64,000 nucleotides of DNA from Monodelphis domestica. Lineage: Eukaryota > Chordata > Mammalia > Didelphimorphia > Didelphidae. The notes beneath the pieces were generated by a model. That model worked only from the letters and a program-made list of their open reading frames with translations, made no database searches and was not told the DNA's origin. The translations under genes were made by a program, and so were the position numbers. Position 1 is the stretch's first letter, and each line of letters begins with the position of its first letter. The stretch lies in contig NC_077231.1 of the NCBI RefSeq assembly GCF_027887165.1, positions 194,358,334 through 194,422,333 of the forward strand. The letters run 5' to 3'. Positions 1-10,993 of this stretch are shown here, piece by piece.

Positions 1-444
1 TCTTAACTTCCCTATAGAGTAAGATAGAATTCATTGATCCAATGGATCTAGATGCTCTTCCCTTTTGAAACTGATTCCACTGAATGTGTTTTGAGTATTA
101 ACTTTTAGCACTCTCTTCCTCTTCTTTTTATAATTGTATTCATCCCCTATCTCTCCCATGTGCCTTTTTGTGTAGTATAGATCATCCTAATTTTCTTATT
201 CTATCAAATTTCTCTTGGTGCCATCTTCTATTCCCCTCCCCTCTTTTCTTTCTTTGTTTTTTTTTGCATATGATTTTAAACCACTCAGTATCCCAGTCTC
301 TACCTATGAATACTTTTTCTAACTACCATAATAGCAAATACAATTTTTGATGCTTACAAATAACATTTTTCTATATAAGAATATAAATAATTTGGCCATA
401 TTGAGGTCCTTAAAGGGAAAAAAGACCCCTCTCTTATTTACCTT

Positions 445-1330
445 TTCATGTTTCTCTTTTATTTTTTTATTTCAATATCAAATTTTCTGTTTAGTTCTGC
501 TCTTTTCTTTACAAATATTTGAAAGTCTTCTATTCTGTTGAATGTCCATATTTCCCCCTGGAAGTATAGAGTCAGTTTTGAGGGGTAGGTGATCCTTGGT
601 TGAAGGCCCAATTCTCTTGCCTTCCTGAATATCATATTCTAAGCCTTGTGGTCTTTTAGTGTGGAGGCTGCCAGATCCTGTGTAATCCTGATTGGTGCTC
701 CTTGATATCTGAATTGTCTCCTTTTGGCTTCTTGTAATATTTTCTCCTTAGCTTGAAAGGTCTTAAATTTGGCAATACATTCCTGGGGGGTTATCTTTTG
801 AGGATTTAGTGTAACAGGTGATCTATGGACTCTTTCAATGTCGATTTTGCCCTCTTGTTGAAGAACATCAGAGAAGTTTTCTTGGATAATTTCTTATAGT
901 ATGATGTCAAGGTTTCTGTTTGTTTCCAGGTTTTCAGGTAGGCCTATGATTTTTATATTTTCTCTCTGAGATCTATTTTCAAGGTCAACTACCCTCTCAA
1001 TGAGATGTTTTGTTTTGCCTTCTAATCTGTCATTCTATTGACTTTGTTTGATTAATTCTTGCTGTCTTGTGAGATCATTGGCTTCTACTTGCCCAATTCT
1101 AGTTTTTAATGACTGGTTTTCAGCTAATATCTTTTGATTTTCTCTTTTGGTTTGATCTATCCTGTTTTTCATGGCTTCTAGCAGGTCATTTCTGGTCTTC
1201 AAGTTGCTCATTATTTTATTTGTTTTCTTCACTTTAATTTCCAAATGGGAGATCTTATCTTTTAAACTGTTATTTTCTTTTTGAACTATTTCCCACTTTA
1301 ATGCCAAATCTCTTTTAGCTTCCTTACAAT
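445..1330 (-). pseudogene. L1 ORF1p (RNA-binding retrotransposon protein), decayed
   Basis: L1 ORF1p is the trimeric RNA chaperone that coats L1 RNA. The 1035-1307 part encodes a heptad-rich coiled coil (for example KWEIVQKENNSLKDKISHLE). Downstream in the same minus-strand frame are an RRM-like segment (contains LDIIL..EIIQENF and IDIERVHRSP) and the C-terminal domain (contains RITYPSKLTLYFQGEIW, comparable with the human ORF1p YPAKLSFISEGEI motif). The frame is interrupted by at least three stop codons (one just after the coiled coil, one in the RRM region, one before the C-terminal domain), so the copy is dead. Confidence 0.8.
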
Positions 1331-1559
1331 CTCAGATCTGAAGTGTTCAAGAACTTGTGGCCAATCTCATTTTTTTGGAGAAGTTTTGTGTATATTTACT
1401 TATTTGTCATCTTCTTCTGTCTCCTCTTTAGTCTGGATTTTTTCTGCATAAAAATTATCAAGGGTCAAAATTTTCTTATTTTTGGTGGTTGTGTGTTTTA
1501 GCCCCTGGGAGTTGGTGGCCATTGGCTTGTTTCTTCCTGGTGAGGAATAGAAGTGAGGA

Positions 1560-2090
1560 ATGTGGGTGATCTTTGTATTGGACTCTGGAGAGGTTTTTGC
1601 CCAGAGGCTATTTTTCCCAGATCTCAGCAGTGTCCATCTGCTCTTAGGGGCAGGTCTAGCCTCTATGAATTTAAAGATTGCCTTAAAGAGGTTTGGGTGT
1701 CAAGTGTGGGCAAGTCTCTGTTTTGAATGCTGAGGAGATTTTTGCTCAGAGGCTATTTTTCAGACCTTTGTGGCATTTTGCTTTAAGCCTCCTGTCTCTG
1801 GTCAAGCACTCCACCCTATCTCAACATTTCCTCAGGCTCCTGGGGTCCCTAGTCTTATTGTGCTTACTGGCAGGTCCAACCCCTGAGAACTTAAAGATTG
1901 CCTGGGAAGTAGTCTGACTGTGAGGTGTAGGTAAGTCTTTGTATTTAGAGCTGGAGAGTTTTTCCTGGAGGCTACTTTTTGGGTCTCTGTGGCATTTTTG
2001 TCATGATTTGCCCCTTTCTGCCCAAGCTTCACATCCTATTTAAATTTTTCCTCAGCCTCCTGGTGTCCTAAGTCCCAGTTTCTCTTAGGG
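1560..2090 (-). repeat. Tandem units in the L1 5'UTR
   Basis: Similar blocks recur about 220 bp apart, for example AAGTCTCTGTTTTGAATGCT near 1713 and AAGTCTTTGTATTTAGAGCT near 1933, each followed by an AGAGGCTATTTTT/GGAGGCTACTTTTT block, a CTCAGGCTCCTGG/CTCAGCCTCCTGG block and an AACTTAAAGATTGCCT-like block. A partial third unit starts near 1569. This looks like promoter monomers or internal duplication in the L1 5'UTR. Confidence 0.55.
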
Positions 2091-2427
2091 GTAAGTCTGT
2101 TGTTGACCTCAGCCAGCCTCCCTCCTAGAACTTAAAAGTTTGTCCTGTGCTTGCTCAGACTCTGGCAAGGTAGGTGAAGTGGGAGAGGGGTGATAAGCTC
2201 ACCCCATGGTGGGAGATATTTCACCCCCTTTTAGAGTGTAAATGCCCTAATTTTGTCTACCTTTCCTGCTGTGCCCTACTGTGGATCTCCTTCGCTCATT
2301 TGACTTTGGTTTTGTCTTTTTGAGGCACTCTGTCTTGATTGGTGCAGAGGAAAGGATGAGCCCTGCTTCTACTCTGGAGCCACGTTTACCTGGAATTCCC
2401 CTTCTGACTTTTCATTTAGATTTTTAA

Positions 2428-2700
2428 TCTTCTCTCAATTTTGTTCAGTTGTTTCAGTTTTGCTTTACTCTTTGTGAATGCATTTGGGGTTTTCTTGGCA
2501 AAGGTAGTGGAGTAGTTTGCTCTCTCCTTCTCCAGTTCATTTTAGAAATGAGGAAACTGAGATAATCAGAATTGAGAGACTTGGCCAGGATCATACAGCT
2601 AGTGGAAGAGATCAAATTTGAACTCAAGAAGAAGAGTTTTCCTGACTTTGAATCTGGGACTCTATCCACTGCACCACTTGACTGTTCTCTAAGAAGACTG
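2428..2700 (-). mobile_element. MAR1-like SINE, antisense
   Basis: The left end is the complement of a GACTGAAACAACTGAAC-type tail, followed by the complement of the GCCAAGAAAACCCC block, GAGGAAACTGAGAT, the CATACAGCTAG core and a tRNA-like head complement near 2680 (CTATCCACTGCACCACTTG). It is diverged, so it is old. Confidence 0.75.
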
Positions 2701-2799
2701 TCTTTATTATCTATAAACTTTGACAATTTCATTTCCCCTCTGTTTATTCCCTCCATTTGTTTTTCTGGTCTTGTTAGGGCTTCCATGGATTCCTTCAAA

Positions 2800-3056
2800 T
2801 TCTACTAAAATTCTACCTTCTCTAGGAAGCCTTTCCCAATTCTTCTTAATTTCAGTGTCTTCACTCTGCTGATTATTTCCACTATATCCTGTACATTGGC
2901 TGTTTGTGCATAATTGTTTGCATGCAGTCTCTTCCATTTGAGTGTGAGTCACTTAAGGACAAAGACTGTCTTATGTGTTTCTTTATATCCCCTTAGTACC
3001 ATGCCTGGCCCATAGCAGATGCTTAATAAGTGTTTATTAACTGACTGACAGGCAGA
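2800..3056 (+). repeat. L2 3'-end remnant
   Basis: The stretch matches the L2 3' tail layout: AGGAAGCCTTTCCCAATTC, a CACTTAAGGACAAAGACTGT-type block, and the terminal ATGCCTGGCCCATAGCAGAT followed by GCTTAATAAGTGTTTATTAA and a TGACTGAC end. It belongs to the old therian LINE layer. Confidence 0.7.
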
Positions 3057-3117
3057 ACGTCTTGAACGACACCAATATCTTTGTTTTACTTAGATCTTAT
3101 TGAAATGGTCTTATATA

Positions 3118-3147
3118 GAATTTTAAATATATATATATATATATATG
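3118..3147. repeat. (TA)n microsatellite
   Basis: A short AT dinucleotide run inside A/T-rich sequence. Confidence 0.8.
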
Positions 3148-3284
3148 ATAATAGTCTTTTGTTTTAGAAATAGACATTTGTTATATTATATGGTCTGTTA
3201 ACTGAAAGGTTGTTGATTTGAGCCCACTGATATCTGGGAAAGGGGCATGAGGAAACTATTAGAATCAGTAAAATCTGTCTTTTT

Positions 3285-3463
3285 TAAAACTCTTACCTTC
3301 TGTCTTAGAATACTATGTATTGAGTGGTAAGGATTGGGCAGTGGGGCTTAAGTGACTTGCCCAGGGTCACACAGCTAGGAAGTGTCTAAGGCCAGACATG
3401 AACCCAAGACTGCCCATCTCTGGGCCTGGCTCACTATTCAATGAGCCACTTGGCTATCCCCAA
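3285..3463 (-). mobile_element. tRNA-derived SINE (MON1/WALLSI-like), antisense
   Basis: Starts with the complement of the AAGGTAAGGGTTT tail (AAACTCTTACCTTCTGTCTT), then AAGTGACTTGCCCAGGGTCA, CACAGCTAGGAAGTGTCT and a head complement near 3440 (GAGCCACTTGGCTATCCCC). Confidence 0.8.
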
Positions 3464-3479
3464 TAAAGTCTCCATGTAA

Positions 3480-4060
3480 AAACAAAGCTTTAGCTTTGTC
3501 TTGAAGGAAACAAGTTATTCATTCTGAAGGAACAATTGAGGAGGAAGTGCATCACAGGTACAAGGAATAGCCAATGCAAAGCATAGAGATGAGAGCTAGA
3601 GGGAAGAAGAGCAAAAAGATCACTATGAGACATGGAGGGAACAAAGAAGAATAAAGTATAATAAACTTGGAAAGGTAGATTGGGGGCATGTTGAAAAGGA
3701 TATAAAAAGTCAGCAGTTTTTATTTGACTAAAAGGGCTTTTCCTGTATGTTCACTCTGAAAAAAGAGGAGAGATAAGTATCAATACCCTGTGGGGGATAC
3801 CAGGGTTTAGTGAGGGTTTCTTAAAGACAGTGGACAGATGGACATGCTTGTAGAAAACAAAAAGAAACCACAAGTTGGGCAAAGAGAGGAAGAAGGGATG
3901 ATATTGGGAACAATTTGCTGAAGAAGACAGGAGAGGATGGAACCACATTTTAGCAAGAATGTTGATTAACTGGAAAGCATCTAGAGATGGGACATCAGGG
4001 TAGTAGTGGGTGATACAATTATATCATAAGGATGAGGAGATGAAACAGGATGTTTAGTCT
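3480..4060 (+). repeat. Ancient interspersed repeat, family not named
   Basis: The order 'CTTGAAGGAAACAAG', 'CAGGTACAAGGAATAGCCAATGC' (split here), 'AACTTGGAAAGGTAGATTGG', 'AGTTTTTATTTGACT' follows a high-copy therian repeat also recognised at 24340-26250 and 31050-31800. I recognise the pattern but cannot assign a family name. No gene is seen. Confidence 0.4.
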
Positions 4061-5225
4061 AAAAAATAATGATTTAGGCGGTACATAATAACCAGTTTCA
4101 AATATCTTAATGTCTATTTTGCAGAAGAAGAATAGACTTGTTTTGGGGGAACAGGATTGTCAAGCTCTAGAATACTAGAAGCAGTTGGAAGATCAAAAGT
4201 GGAAAACTTAGGCCAGCATATATATAAATAACAGAGTAATCCTTCTAATCATTATAACCTGAATATTTCTCTAAGAACAAAGTAAGGAAGCATTCAACAG
4301 AGAGTACAAAATAACACCAGAAAAAATTAAGTTGATGAAATTTAAAGAAACAAAGAAACAAAAAGTTATTTGTTTTGGAGTCATTTTTGAATCAGTTGTA
4401 CACATACAGTTTGATCATCAATTTGTTTAAGAAAATATTAAAAACCAATATCTAATCAGAATAAAATCGAGAAAAAGATATTGCTTATAATTGTGACAAC
4501 ATCAATCTTGACCTATTTAAATTATATAACAATGCCAAAAAGGAGTGTAAATTGATTTGTAGTAAAGAATAACTTTACTGGCTCTTTTCCAACAAAATGC
4601 CTCCTGTCTATCAAAATTATTTAAGATTTCTTTAAGACTATAAATAAGCCTTCCTCTACCTTAAAAAAACTCTTTTTTTCTTTTCACTGTTTTATGAAGT
4701 GCTCCTGTTTATAATCTTCTATCATCCTCCTTATAAAATTTTATATTTTTATTGATATATTTGAACAATGATTACATCCCAATATATAATCCTTTTGTGT
4801 ATTCTGTCATAAGAAAAAAGTTAGGCAAAAGCATCTACTCTAATAAGTGTGACTGACCATTTGTATTATCTTCTAATGTTATGACATCTAATTTATATTA
4901 ATTCATTTAATAAATCAGTTTATATTGGCTTGCATTGCATGCTTTGACAAGGAGAGCATATGTCTGCTGGTAGTAGTGACCTCTTGCTTCTTTTGATCTA
5001 CTTTTTATGGTGATTAATTTATGTTGGTTAAACTTTCTTAGGAAATGGTTATAATCTGTGTCAATATTTAAAAAAATAATTCAACAGTGAAGAACTGGTA
5101 AGTCATAGAATAAACTATAGGAAAAAATAGAATTAAGATAGATAAAATGACCTATCTAAATATTTGGGATGCAGCTGAAGGAATACTTAGACAAAAATGT
5201 ATATTCTAAACACTTCTTCAATACA
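4060..5225. other. A/T-rich stretch, nothing recognised
   Basis: No open frame of interest, RNA gene or clear repeat boundary was seen. The composition is A/T-rich and resembles decayed old repeats. Confidence 0.4.
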
Positions 5226-5305
5226 TTGATATTATATGTAAAATTCTTTGAAAACCTTAAGGTACTATATAATATTAGCTATTATTATTATTATTATTAT
5301 TATTA
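5225..5305 (+). repeat. MIR/THER1-type SINE tail with (ATT)n
   Basis: TTTGAAAACCTTAAGGTACT followed by TATAATATTAGCTATTATT and a run of ATT is the usual 3' end of a CORE-SINE. Confidence 0.55.
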
Positions 5306-5960
5306 ACAAAAGAGAGATCAATTAAATGTATTGGACATGTAATTTAAAAAAGTAAAAAAGCAACCAAACAAAAAGCTCCAATTAAACACAAAAATGGGAA
5401 TTCTAAAAAATAAAGAAAAGAAAAATTTATAATTTTTAAAAAATTAAAGAAGAGCTTAAGCAACCCCCCATCCAAATAATAAATATAACGAAGAGCCGTT
5501 TAACACCCTTCTGCCTGAAAAAAAAAATAGATATCCATTAGTTTAAATACTGAATTATCCAGATGGAATAATACATGGGTTAATGACATCAAGAACAGGT
5601 AAATTGGGTATGAGGAGGACTGGCCAAGTCAGGAAAACCTTGATGGATATGCAATTGAGCCAGGGATCTAATTTAGTAAGTAGGCAGACTGTGATGGATC
5701 CCAAAGGTAATCTCACAGATTTGAATTCTATGATTCTCACACATGGAGGAGAAATCAATGACGTTAAAAAAATTGTTTACTTCTGAAGTCTGTGAGAGAG
5801 ATGTGTAAAGGGAACCCCTTCCTCCCAGAGTAGTGAACTTTCTTCTCATCTGACCCATCCTATTAGCGTTGCTGAAATGCTTCAAACAGGTCCCAGGTTA
5901 AGAGCTCTAGGAACATGACCTGGAATTTAATTATCACATATTACATTTATTTTCATTATT
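5305..5960. other. Intergenic, nothing recognised
   Basis: Short opposing open frames around 5555-5885 overlap on both strands, have no recognisable domains and look accidental. The segment ends at the PRPF6 pseudogene. Confidence 0.4.
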
Positions 5961-7234
5961 ATAAAGACAAATTTACATCATCCTCCAGCACAGATTACTT
6001 CAGTTTGCCTGGAAGAAGTAATTGGAAAACACAAGTAGCCCAAAATTTCACTATGAAAGTAACAGAAATATGTCCCAAGAGTGAAGATGTTTAGCTAGAA
6101 ATACCCCGATTACAAGGGGTAGCCAAGGCTGTGGTTGCTGAAACTGTTACCTTCCACAGTCTGTCCAGATTTATATCATAGCAGAAGAGCTAGAACAGAC
6201 ATCCAAGCAAAGAAACATGATCTAAGGAAAGCTCTTGAACGTGTCCAAACTGTCCATTTTTGGAAGGCAGCTGTGGAGTTGGAAGAGCCTGAAGATGCTA
6301 GAATAAGGCTAAGCCAAACTGCAGAATACTGCCCCACTGGTGTGGAGTTTGCCTTGTTTTGGCAAGGTTGGAGACCTATGAGGAAAGTCCACAAGGTTTT
6401 AAACAAAAGCACATGAGAAGATTCCCACAGATTGGCACATCTGGATTACTACAGCAAAACTAGAGGCAGACAACCAAAGCATTCAGATAGAGAAAATAAT
6501 TCATAAAGCCCTCACATCACTTAGAGAAAATGCTGTCGAAATCGACAGAAAGCAATGGATCCACAATGCTGAGGAAAGAGATAAAGCTGGGTGGGTGGCC
6601 TATAGGCTGTGATGCATGCAGTCATTGGCATTGGGAATGAGGAAGAAGATAGAAAACATGCCTGGAGAGAGAGAGGATGCAGATAGTTGTGTTGCTCAGG
6701 ATGCACCAGTGTCCAAGCGATTTGTGCTTTTGCCCTGCAAGTTTTCCCTGGCAAGAAGAACATGTGCCTACTTTGAAAAAAGCTATAGAACCAAAGAATC
6801 CCTGGAATCACTTCTGCAGAGAGCAGTGGCCCACTGTTCTACCAGTGAGGTGCCCTGGTTTATGGGAGCCAAGTCTAAGTGGCTGTCCATTGATGTGCTT
6901 GCCATGAGAAACATCTTGACCTTGATTTTCCAAAAAAGACCCAACAGTGAAGAGATCTGGTTGATTGCTGTGAAACCTGAGACAGAGAACAATGAATAGA
7001 AACAGGTGAGAAGGCTGCTGGCCAAAGCTCACAGCAGTTGTCCCCACTGCAAGGTTATTCATGAATTCTGTGAAGCTCAAGTTGGGTACTAGGCAATGTG
7101 GTAGCTGCTCAGCATCTCTGTGAAGAAGTCTTGAAGCACTATGAATATTTCCTCAAACTGTGGTTGATGAAAGGGGAGATTGAAAATTAGGAGAAGCTGA
7201 GTAAAAAAAGCCTAGGAAGCCTGTAACAGTATGG
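5960..7234 (+). pseudogene. PRPF6: Processed pseudogene fragment of PRPF6 (U5 snRNP 102-kDa splicing factor)
   Basis: PRPF6 is a tri-snRNP bridging protein built of HAT/TPR-like helical repeats. The translated stretch follows the central repeat region without introns: ITSVCLEE near 5990, an ICPKSEDV-like segment near 6070, DIQAKKHDLRKALERV and WKAAVELEEPEDARI (6200-6320), then [41 protein letters not shown] and [18 protein letters not shown] (6670-6990), and a WLMKGEIEN-like end near 7180. The matching human residues are roughly 300-740 of 941, from memory of the human protein. Several frameshifts and stops separate the readable pieces, and both ends of the mRNA are missing. At 7226-7234 it meets an inserted L1 fragment. 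The parent gene is not in this window. Confidence 0.87.
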
Positions 7235-8338
7235 CAAAAATTAGGTATAGATCAGTTAAGGTTAAAATGAGTAAATTAGGGCAACATAGACTAATTTACC
7301 TGTAAGATCTAAAGAGGAGAATTTATGACCAAACAACATTAAGAGATGTAAAATTAATACTTTTAAATATATTAAATTAAACACTTTTTGTAAAACCAAT
7401 GCAACCAAGATTAGAAGGGAAACAACAAACAGAATTTTTAAAAATAAGAATTCAGGTCATTTCCTAATTGAAAAATAGTCAAATGATATGAATAAGCCAA
7501 TGAAGAAATAAAACCTTTTAATAATCATATGAAAATTGTTCTTAATCCCTCTTGATTAGAGAAATGCAAATTAAAACAACTCTGAGGTATCACCTCATAT
7601 CTATCAAATTGACAATATGACAGTAAAGGAAAATGAAAAATATTGGAGGGGATGTGGTAAAATTGGGACATTAATGCATTGCTGATGGAGTCATGAACTG
7701 ATCCAACCATTCTGGAAGGTAATTTGGAATTATGCCCAAAGGGCTATAAAACAATGCTTACCCTTTGATCCAGTAATATCACTGCTAAGTCTGTATCCCA
7801 AAGGGATAAAAAAAATGGGGAAGGGACCTACTTGTACAAAAATATTTATAGCTGCTCTTTTTGTGGTGGCAAAGAATCGGAAGTTAAAGGGTCAGCCCTC
7901 AATTGGGGAATGGCTGAACAAATTGTAGTATATGAAAGGGATGGACTACTATTGTGTTATAAGAAATGATGAACAGGATGATTCCAGAAAGTGCTGGAAA
8001 AACATATGTGCACTGATTCAGAGTGAAATAAGGAGAACCAGGAAAACATCGTACACACTAAAATCAATATTGTGCAATGATCAACTGTGATAGATTTAGC
8101 TATTCTCAGCAACGCAATGATCCAAGACAATTCTGAAGGATTTCTGACAAAGAATGCTATCTACCTCTAGAGAAAGAACTGGTGGAGTAGGAATGCAATG
8201 AAAACATATGACTTATCACTTATTTATTTGGGTAAATGTTTTGGGGTTTTGGTTTTATAAGAATATTCACTTTCAGAAATGAATAATATGGAAATATGTT
8301 TTACATGATAATACATGTATAACCCAGAAAAAAAAAAA
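7235..8338 (+). mobile_element. 5'-truncated L1 3' end (ORF2 C-terminus, 3'UTR, poly-A), inserted at the PRPF6 pseudogene
   Basis: Sense L1 ORF2 C-terminal sequence (TCAAATTGACAATATGACAG region, ATTGCTGATGGAGTCATGAA, ATTGGGGAATGGCTGAACAA) and 3'UTR end in a 12-base A run at 8328-8338. The 9-bp direct repeat ACAGTATGG flanks it at 7226-7234 and 8340-8348, which fits a target-site duplication. Many changes against the L1 at 16467-18415 show it is older. Confidence 0.82.
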
Positions 8339-8480
8339 CACAGTATGGAATAGGGTCTTTTATCTCTCTCAGTGGCACATTCCATCAAGTATTTTGTTCA
8401 AAGATTCTGGAATAACTTGTCAGTATAGATTTATTTAGTTGAAATGTCTTAGATGATTAAAAGCTGGATCCAATTCTTCT

Positions 8481-8507
8481 TTGTGTGTGTGTGTGTGTGT
8501 GTGTGTT
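8481..8507. repeat. (TG)n microsatellite
   Basis: About 13 TG units. Confidence 0.9.
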
Positions 8508-8739
8508 CTTTATTGAAGTTTTGATTTTTCCCCCATCAGAGGATACAGATCTTTGGACAATGGTTCCCATCTGGAGTTGTTGATGAATGTAGCTGACTAT
8601 AAAATTCCACTTGTTTCCCCAGTCTACGGAAATCATCAGCAGCAAATCAACTGCAGATCACTCTCAACATGGGTTCCATTTAATCATGTGCTCTGGAGCT
8701 ATTTCTACAGCGACTCAGGTTTCTGTTTGAACCTTTCAT

Positions 8740-9290
8740 GCAAACACCCATCTCCTGCATGGGGAGGCCTGCTTACCCCCTATTCTATCAGGGCAGGGAA
8801 TCACATTCCTCCTGAGAGTAGTAATAGGATAATTATGGTTTTTATTTTTATAACCACTGGTGGGTGTTCCCATTCTCATTAGTTCTCTTCTCATTCTCAT
8901 GGCTCTGATGTCAGGAGGTACCATATCCAGTCTTTGGGTTGGATAGGTTCCAGGTTAGGTAGTTTCTTGGGTGTGGGGTGTCACTCTACTCCCATCAGAA
9001 AAGACCCGGTCGCTTGTGTGGCCACCAGCTCCATACACTGCATGGATACTTTCTTTGCATGTCACCCAAAAGCGAAGAACTTCCTCAGGCTGCTGAACGT
9101 ACCCAACCAGTTCACTTTCAGTCTTATCATGCTGTCAGTCCACCTTTTGCAAGTCAGTCAACAAGAACCAGGGAATACTGGAGTTGCCAACTTTTTCACC
9201 ATTCTGGGCAGTCTTCTCCAGCACCCTGTAGTTCTGTATGAGCGGGAGCTTCTCCTTGTCCCCTAAAGAGAGTTCTTCTTATACATCAGT
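8740..9290 (-). pseudogene. Unidentified coding-like antisense stretch, possible processed pseudogene
   Basis: On the minus strand, one reading frame stays open across most of this stretch apart from a few stops. It reads GDKEKLPLIQNYRVLEKTAQ and GEKVGNSSIPWFLLTDLQKV (9260-9150), SELVGYVQQPEEVLRFWVTC (9120-9050) and MVPPDIRAMRMRRELMRMGT (8924-8865). The composition is protein-like (charged helices, few stops) and unlike the A/T-rich surroundings. I do not recognise the parent. There is no intron-like break and no clear poly-A. The opposite strand is also partly open (8934-9266), so the coding strand is a guess. Confidence 0.3.
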
Positions 9291-9359
9291 AGCCTGCCAC
9301 AAAACAAGTGTGGTAAATGCCAACTCTGTACGAACTGCTACAAAGTACAACTACTAACA

Positions 9360-9480
9360 AATACAAAGACAAAAGACACTGCTCAAGGAGCACATGCAAA
9401 CAATGATGTACCAACGAATTATATACAGGATACATCTGAGATAATCAATGGGAGGATCTGGCATTAAGGGAGCTGAGAAA
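9360..9480 (+). repeat. Ancient interspersed repeat fragment, family not named
   Basis: ACAAAGACAAAAGACACTGC, CAAGGAGCACATGCAAAC and AATTATATACAGGATACAT follow the 5' part of the repeat also seen at 24340 and 29225. Confidence 0.4.
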
Positions 9481-10926
9481 AAGACAGGGAGACCAACCAA
9501 TTACTGCATATACTTTTGTTGTTTTTTAGGGAAAAAATTAATCACTGCTGTGGGGAAATGATGGGAGGTGGAACTGATTTTATCACACCAGGATACACAG
9601 GGCTGAATTTGGTTGAAGAAGACATGGGTCAAAGTTAGGGATTTTTGCATCTGGGGAAAGAAGTAGAAAGCACACTTTTAGCTGAGGTGTGGCAGCCCAA
9701 GACGGAGAGCTGGACCCTGGGGTACCAGTGCAAAGCAACTGCTGGAGAGCCTGGGGAATTTAAGATCAGTGAGGGTGACTCCATCCTTTGAACTCTGAGC
9801 CCCAGCTTCTCTGTCCTAGGGTTATTGGCTTTGGTATGGGGAGAAGGCAACATCTAGAGGGGACAGTACAAGTGAAACCCTTAAATGCCTGACAAAAAGA
9901 ATGGGCAGAAGGATAACTGAATAAGATTTTAAAACCTCTTCATTAGGTAACAATAGCAGTATCCTAAGAGGCGAAAACTCTTCTAACTGGAATTTATAAT
10001 CAGGACCAATATATTAGCAACCTAATCTTACTAAAGATTGTACTTTTCCATTGGAATCTAAGGCCATTTTAATGGTCTTTTTATAAGAAATCTTTGCAAA
10101 TACCAACTACTGAAAGAGAGAAATCTAATTCCCTGTTCCTAGACTCAAGGCATTTCAGTTTGCCATACTATGTCTTGATGATCCTAAACAAATTAGCATT
10201 TCTATAATTTAACGTCATTGACTTTTTTTTAAAGAGTAACTTTACTTAAATTTATGAACAAGTAGAGAAAAGTGAGGTTTATTATCCCTTTCATTGTTAA
10301 GCTAGGCCAGAACTAATCTTTTTAACAAGACTTTGAAGCTGCAAAATTATTATTTTAATATTTAGCATAAGACATTGTTCTGCTGTAAAATTTAAGGGAA
10401 TAAAGTTCCCAATAGGCATTAAACCTCTTTTGATAGACTATTTGGATACTCTAAAAGGATTTCTATGGCTTTCAACTTACCCTATCTCTTAGTGAAGGTG
10501 AGAGCATTCTAGCAAAAGCTATTTTTGGTTCGTTTTCTATTCCTCTAAATACAACCAAACATGTCAAATATCTGAGAATTTGCCTCCTTAAGTTTCCTAT
10601 ATTGGTTCAATGCAGTAATTAAATTTTTTGGTGGAAAGTTTTGTAAATTTTCTCAAGAATCACATACTTTTACTATCTTTACTGATAAAATTACTAAGTT
10701 TTGAACTATTAAGGAAAAAGAAGGGGCTTCACTAGATTCACCTTGCTCTGAACCTTTGCCAGGAGTCACAAAATGGTGCACATGGTCATTGGCACTTCCC
10801 CCCTCCCCCTTACTAGATATCTGATTTATTGTATGTTTCCTTCCAAGGAAATTTCTTCAATCGGTGCTAGCCACTTGCTTTGGGTCATGCAGACAGCCTT
10901 CACCTTTCTCTCCTCTTACCTTTTAG
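9480..10926. other. Region 5' of the hyaluronidase coding exons
   Basis: No repeat or gene is recognised with confidence. If the gene has a non-coding first exon, as human SPAM1 does, this stretch is intron or promoter. No promoter element could be identified by eye. Confidence 0.35.
10925..10926 (+). other. SPAM1: Predicted splice acceptor before the first coding exon
   Basis: The pyrimidine tract CACCTTTCTCTCCTCTTACC leads into TTTTAG ending at 10926. The exon would then start at 10927, 67 bases before the ATG. This agrees with human SPAM1, where the coding sequence begins in an internal exon after non-coding 5' exons. Confidence 0.6.
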
Positions 10927-10993
10927 GTTTTGTACAAAATATCGGCTAACTCAAAGGAAATAGGAACACGCTGAATTCAGCAGTGATTCTGCA

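Larger units (their letters stand above)
1..2425 (-). mobile_element. L1 LINE, 5' half, antisense
   Basis: Read on the minus strand, this holds in order an L1 5'UTR (about 2425 down to 1330), an ORF1 (about 1330 down to 445) and an ORF1-ORF2 spacer that runs off the left edge of the window. The ORF1 coiled coil and nucleic-acid-binding part are recognisable as marsupial L1. The 5' boundary is placed where a MAR1-like SINE begins and is approximate. Confidence 0.8.
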
